Source of the DNA: DYGX01 sp035325905
GTDB lineage: Bacteria > Chloroflexota > Anaerolineae > Aggregatilineales > Aggregatilineaceae
Assembly: GCA_035325905.1 (NCBI GenBank)
Contig: DAOKYY010000043.1
Location: 1 to 27,331, forward strand
DNA length: 27,331 nt
Reading direction: 5' to 3'
Part shown: piece by piece, positions 23,623-27,331 of the stretch
How positions within the stretch are numbered: position 1 is the stretch's first letter
Layout: each line of letters opens with the position of its first letter
Translations under genes and position numbers: made by a program
Notes under the pieces: model-generated
Told to the model about the DNA's origin: nothing
What the model saw: the letters and a program-made list of their open reading frames with translations, nothing else
Database searches by the model: none

Positions 23623-24147
23623 ATGGGTTTTGATCCTCTCGCGAATGTGACCGGCAGCCAGCGAACGATCCGTATCGCGCTGCTGGCGATCATCCTGCTG
23701 ACGCTGCCCTGTTACTGCCTGGGAGCCGTTCTGCTGGCGACGGCGCCGGAGTCGCAGGCCACGCGCTCAGGCGGGACACAGCCGCCGACGCTCGGCGGCG
23801 TCACCGCTTCGCCGACCGTGACGCCCTTCAGCATCTTCACGCCGACCGCGCGCACCGACCCGCTGCGCGCCACTTCGACCCAGTTGTTTCTGTATCCGAC
23901 CGTGCCGCAGATCGTCTGGCCGACGATGACGCTGACCTGGACGCCGCAGCCGACGTGGACTCCGCTGCCCCAGCCGACCGTCGCGCCGACGATTACGGTG
24001 CCGCCTTCGCCGACGCTCCCGCCGACCCCGATCCCGGTGCCGACGGACGCCCCGATCCCGACCGACGTGCCTGCGCCGACGGACGCGCCGCTGCCGGCGA
24101 CCGATCCGGGCCTTTCGGAGCCGACGCCCACTCAAGACAGCTTCTAG
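23623..24147 (+). CDS. Membrane-anchored Pro/Thr-rich protein (174 aa)
   Basis: A short N-terminus is followed by one membrane helix (residues about 17-40, IALLAIILLTLPCYCLGAVL). The rest (41-174) is almost entirely low-complexity Thr/Pro sequence with TWTPQPTWTPLP-like and PTDAPIPTD-like repeats. Such stalks are common in Chloroflexota surface proteins and are usually extended and outside the membrane. No folded domain is visible after the stalk, and the cysteines at 30 and 32 do not form a standard lipobox. GAAGG lies 7 nt before the ATG. Function unknown; it may be a spacer or a substrate for glycosylation, which is speculation. Confidence 0.75.
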   Translation: MGFDPLANVTGSQRTIRIALLAIILLTLPCYCLGAVLLATAPESQATRSGGTQPPTLGGVTASPTVTPFSIFTPTARTDPLRATSTQLFLYPTVPQIVWPTMTLTWTPQPTWTPLPQPTVAPTITVPPSPTLPPTPIPVPTDAPIPTDVPAPTDAPLPATDPGLSEPTPTQDSF

Positions 24148-24202
24148 CGCCATTACCCATGACCCGTTTTAGGCTCATTCAGCGACCGGAAGAATATTTT
24201 TG

Positions 24203-25321
24203 ATGCCACTCAACCTCAAAAACCATCTCAAACAACTCAGTGAAACGCCCGCGCCTTCCGGTCACGAAGAACGGGTGCGGGCCGTGATTCGGGACGCCTG
24301 GGCGCCGCTGGTCGACAGCTTCGATCAGGACGGTCTCGGCAACCTGATCGCCGTCAAGCGCGGGACCGGCTCTGAGCCGCGCCGCCGCGTGATGCTCTGC
24401 GCCCACATGGACGAGATCGGCATGATCGTCGCCGAGGTGCGCGATGGCTTCGTGCGGACTCTGCCGCTGGGCGGCGTCGATTACCGGGCGCTGCTGGCGC
24501 AGCCGGTGATCGTGCATGGCCGCCGGGCGCTGCCGGGAGTGTTCGGCGCGGCGCCGCCGCATATGTCGCGCGACCGCAAGAAATATCCGCCCGCCGACGA
24601 GCTATGGATCGACGTGGGGCTGCCCGCCGACGAAGTCGCCGCGCTGGTACGCCCTGGCGACCTTGTGACGCTCGATGCGCCGTTCGTCTCGCTGCGCGGC
24701 GAGCGCGTCGCCGGAAAATCACTCGACAACCGCGCCTCGGTTGCCGCCGTGACCGTCTGCCTGGACGAGCTGGCGCGCCGCTCGCACGCCTGGGACGTGC
24801 TGGCCGTCGCCGCCGTGCAAGAGGAAGTGAACCTCGCCGGGGCGGCGGCGGCGGCGTATCGCTTGCAGCCCGATCTGGCGATCGCGATTGATGCGACCTT
24901 CGGCGAGCAGCACGGCGCCAACGACGACGACACGTACACACTAGGCGACGGCCCCACCCTGGGACGCGGCCCGAACCTGCACCCCGGCCTGTTCAAGGCG
25001 CTGCGCGATCTGGCGAAAGAGCAGGAAGTCAAGCTCCAGATCGAAGTTCTGCCCGGCAACAGCGGCACGGACGCCTGGGCGATCCAGGTCAGCCGCGCCG
25101 GGGTGCCGACCGCGCTGCTCAGCATCCCGATCCGCAACATGCACACGCCCTCGGAAGTGGTGGACCTGCGCGACATCACGCGCGTGGGCCGCCTGATGGC
25201 GGCCTTCATCGAGACGCTGGCGGACGATACGCTCGGCCGGATCGGCTGGCGCCTGCCGCCGGGTGGTGAGAAGGCAACCGGCGCGCGCTCTGGCCGCGCG
25301 CAGAAGGAGGGCGCCGCATGA
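24203..25321 (+). CDS. M42 family metallo-aminopeptidase, paralogue 1
   Basis: A 372-residue co-catalytic metallopeptidase of the M42 (TET/glutamyl aminopeptidase/endoglucanase M) family. The metal and catalytic residues are visible: H68 and D70 (AHMDE), bridging D175 (GKSLDNR), E207 with E208 (VQEE), D230 (IAIDAT) and H314 (MHTPSE). These enzymes trim N-terminal residues from peptides after proteasome-like digestion, in the cytoplasm, as dodecameric tetrahedral particles. The ATG at 24203 is chosen over the TTG three bases earlier; GGAAG lies 10 nt upstream. The stop overlaps the next M42 gene by ATGA (25318-25321). The C-terminal tail (about 350-372) is basic and longer than in the next paralogue. 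Confidence 0.94.
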   Translation: MPLNLKNHLKQLSETPAPSGHEERVRAVIRDAWAPLVDSFDQDGLGNLIAVKRGTGSEPRRRVMLCAHMDEIGMIVAEVRDGFVRTLPLGGVDYRALLAQPVIVHGRRALPGVFGAAPPHMSRDRKKYPPADELWIDVGLPADEVAALVRPGDLVTLDAPFVSLRGERVAGKSLDNRASVAAVTVCLDELARRSHAWDVLAVAAVQEEVNLAGAAAAAYRLQPDLAIAIDATFGEQHGANDDDTYTLGDGPTLGRGPNLHPGLFKALRDLAKEQEVKLQIEVLPGNSGTDAWAIQVSRAGVPTALLSIPIRNMHTPSEVVDLRDITRVGRLMAAFIETLADDTLGRIGWRLPPGGEKATGARSGRAQKEGAA

Positions 25322-26352
25322 TCCTGCGCGAGCTGTGCGACGCAATCGGCGTCTCCAGCGCGGAAGACGCCGTGCGCGATCTGATTTACGCCCACATTCG
25401 CGACCACGTCGAGGACGTGCGGATCGACGCGCTGGGGAACCTGCTCGCCGTGCGGCGCGGGACCGGCGCGGTCGATCTGCGCGTGATGGCGGCGGCCCAT
25501 ATGGACGAAGTCGGCATGATGGTGATCGGCCACGACAGCGACGGAACGCTGCGTTTTCGCGCCGTCGGCGGGCTGGACGCGCGCATTTTGCCCGGCGCGC
25601 GCGTGCTGGTCGGGCCAGACCGCATCCCCGGCGTGATCGGCTGGGCGCCGATTCACCTGAACCACTCCGAAGACACCGTCTCGATTGAGCGACTGCGGAT
25701 CGACATCGGCGCGACCAGCCGCGACCAGGCGCAGGACGCGGTCGAGCGCGGCGAGATCGTGGCGTTCGACAGCCGCCTGGTCGAGCTGGGGCCGACGGTG
25801 TGCGGCAAGGCGCTGGACGACCGCGCCGGCTGCGCTTCGCTGATCGCGCTGATCCAGGGCGAGCCGTTCCCCTTCGATCTGCACGTCGCCTTCACCGTTC
25901 AAGAGGAGATCGGGCTGCGCGGGGCGCGCGTGGCGGCCCAGGCGATTGGGCCGGATGTCGCGTTCGTGCTGGAGACGACCGCCTGCCACGACCTGCCCAC
26001 TGACCCGGATGATCCCGACCAGACCACGATCACACGGCTGGGCGAAGGCCCGGCGATCACGGTCGTCGATCGCTCGATGATCAGCGATCCGCGCCTGGTG
26101 CGTCACCTGGCGCGCAGCGGCGAGGCAGCGGGCATCCTCTACCAGTTCCGCTCGGCGCAGCACGCCGGGGGGACGGACGCCGGGGCGATCCACCTGACGC
26201 GGGGCGGCGTGCCGAGCGCGGTCGTCGCCAACCCCTGCCGCTATCTGCACGGCCCGACCAGCGTTATGAGCCTGTCCGATTTCGAGAATCAGAGCCGCCT
26301 GCTGCGCGCCGCCTGGATGGCGCTGACACCGGCTGTGCTGGAAAGGAATTAA
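25318..26352 (+). CDS. M42 family metallo-aminopeptidase, paralogue 2
   Basis: A 344-residue M42 peptidase, second of three in tandem. Active-site residues: H61 and D63 (AHMDE), D167 (GKALDDR), E196 with E197 (VQEE), E219 (FVLETT) and H311 (YLHGPTS). It differs from its neighbours: the terminal metal ligand is E219 where paralogues 1 and 3 have Asp, the bridging motif is LDDR rather than LDNR, and the final histidine motif is HGPTS rather than HTxSE. Such changes often go with different residue specificity in this family, but the specificity cannot be predicted here. Translation is coupled to paralogue 1 by the ATGA overlap, and the next paralogue begins 4 nt after the stop. Confidence 0.94.
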   Translation: MILRELCDAIGVSSAEDAVRDLIYAHIRDHVEDVRIDALGNLLAVRRGTGAVDLRVMAAAHMDEVGMMVIGHDSDGTLRFRAVGGLDARILPGARVLVGPDRIPGVIGWAPIHLNHSEDTVSIERLRIDIGATSRDQAQDAVERGEIVAFDSRLVELGPTVCGKALDDRAGCASLIALIQGEPFPFDLHVAFTVQEEIGLRGARVAAQAIGPDVAFVLETTACHDLPTDPDDPDQTTITRLGEGPAITVVDRSMISDPRLVRHLARSGEAAGILYQFRSAQHAGGTDAGAIHLTRGGVPSAVVANPCRYLHGPTSVMSLSDFENQSRLLRAAWMALTPAVLERN

Positions 26353-26356
26353 TCTT

Positions 26357-27331
26357 GTGGAAACCCTGATCAAGAAGCTGGCCGAAGCGTGGGGGCCGTC
26401 GGGCTACGAGCACCAGGTGCGCGATCTGATTCGCGGCGAGGTCGAGCCGCTGGCCGACGAGGTGTGGGTCGATCCGCTGGGCAACCTGGTGTGCCGCTTG
26501 GGCGAGGGGCCGTTGCGCGTGATGATCGCCGCCCACATGGACGAGATCGGCGTGGTCGTGTCGCACATCGACCGCCAGGGGTACGCGCGCTTCGCCGCCC
26601 TGGGTGGCGTGCTCCCCGCGACGCTGCTCGGCGCGCGCGTTCGCTTCGAAAACGGCGCGATCGCGGCGGTCGGCGTCGAGCACCAGTTCGGCAAGCGCGC
26701 CGAAATCCCCGGCCTGGACGGGTTCTTCCTCGATCTGCCCGCTGACAGCGGCGTGCAGCCGGGCGATCCGGGCGCGTTCGTCGGGGATGTGCTGTGGCAG
26801 AACGACCGCGTGATCGGCAAGACGCTCGACAACCGGCTCGGCTGCGCGATCCAGATCGAGACGCTACGCCGCTTGCGCGAGCAGGGCAGCCCGCATACGC
26901 TCTACTTCGTCTTCACCGTCCAGGAAGAGATCGGCTCGCGCGGCGCGATGACCGGCGCTTTCGGCGTAGAGCCGGATTTTGGCATCGCGATCGACGTGAC
27001 GCCGGCCGGCGATGTCCCCAAGCCGTCGCCCTCGCCGGTCAAGCTCGGCGCTGGCGCGGCGATCAAAGCGCGCGACACGGGCCACATCGTGCCAAGCTGG
27101 ATCAGGGACCTGATGATCGCGCGCGCCGAGGCAGCGGGCATCCCGTACCAGGTCGACGTGATGCAGGTTGGGACGACCGACGCGGCGACGATGCAACTGG
27201 TGCACAGCGGCGTGCCGTCGGGCGCGGTCTCCATCCCGGCGCGTCACGTCCACACCCGCAGCGAGATGGCCCTGCGCTCCGACATCACGGCCAGTATCGA
27301 TCTGCTGGTCGCCGTGCTTAGCGGACCGATC
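26357..27331 (+). CDS. M42 family metallo-aminopeptidase, paralogue 3 (3' end beyond window)
   Basis: The frame opens at a GTG (26357), 4 nt after the previous stop, with AGGA (26344-26347) nine nucleotides upstream, and runs without a stop to the window end. The 325 residues seen include H60 and D62 (AHMDE), D158 (GKTLDNR), E190 with E191 (VQEE), D213 (IAIDVT) and H299 (VHTRSE), so the active site is complete. Family members are about 340-370 residues, so only a short C-terminal part should be missing. It is closer in motifs to paralogue 1 than to paralogue 2. Three adjacent, tightly coupled M42 genes suggest co-production and possibly mixed particles. Confidence 0.93.
   Translation, partial: METLIKKLAEAWGPSGYEHQVRDLIRGEVEPLADEVWVDPLGNLVCRLGEGPLRVMIAAHMDEIGVVVSHIDRQGYARFAALGGVLPATLLGARVRFENGAIAAVGVEHQFGKRAEIPGLDGFFLDLPADSGVQPGDPGAFVGDVLWQNDRVIGKTLDNRLGCAIQIETLRRLREQGSPHTLYFVFTVQEEIGSRGAMTGAFGVEPDFGIAIDVTPAGDVPKPSPSPVKLGAGAAIKARDTGHIVPSWIRDLMIARAEAAGIPYQVDVMQVGTTDAATMQLVHSGVPSGAVSIPARHVHTRSEMALRSDITASIDLLVAVLSGPI

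Overview
The window is GC-rich bacterial DNA with dense coding on both strands. The gene content suggests Chloroflexota, probably an Anaerolineae-like lineage. The clues are a histidine kinase with six GAF domains, Thr/Gln- and Pro/Thr-rich surface stalks, an orphan MutL-family ATPase among uncharacterised membrane proteins, and three tandem M42 aminopeptidases. This is inferred from protein style; no marker gene settles it.

Positions 1-7226 (minus strand): a PspA/IM30-like protein cut by the window edge, a REC-histidine kinase, and a 1703-residue membrane histidine kinase. The two kinases form an operon with an extended -10 promoter near 7310.

Positions 7418-17897 (minus strand): eight tightly packed genes reading right to left, probably one 10.5-kb transcription unit that starts at a near-leaderless extended -10 promoter at 17904-17912. 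In transcription order they encode a 107-residue unknown protein, a two-ended membrane-anchored protein (DUF6754-like), a polytopic membrane protein, a 1114-residue protein with many Trp motifs and a membrane-anchored C-terminal domain, a second polytopic membrane protein, a MutL-family ASKHA ATPase without any mutase, a 359-residue lipoyl-like/KOW-like protein, and a membrane protein with a Thr/Gln stalk and extracellular beta domains. No known pathway fits; this is the best candidate here for an undescribed envelope-associated system. A candidate terminator lies at 7366-7389.

Positions 17898-21176 (plus strand): a promoter drives a complete T-box leader whose specifier reads ACC (Thr), with competing antiterminator and terminator. 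It precedes an unknown 118-residue gene and, 0.9 kb further on, thrS. Between them sit a 26-codon Thr-rich ORF, two mutually exclusive hairpins around its stop codon, and a further hairpin over the ribosome binding site of a doubtful small ORF. Together they look like a second, peptide-based threonine attenuator. ThrRS lacks the N-terminal TGS domain but keeps editing and catalytic sites. A strong terminator follows.

Positions 21222-27331 (plus strand): an EamA-family transporter, a two-TM unknown protein, a membrane-anchored Pro/Thr-rich protein with its own promoter, and three consecutive M42 metallo-aminopeptidase genes (the last cut by the window end), which could build a mixed TET-type peptidase.

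No tRNA, rRNA, CRISPR array, insertion sequence or phage gene was seen.
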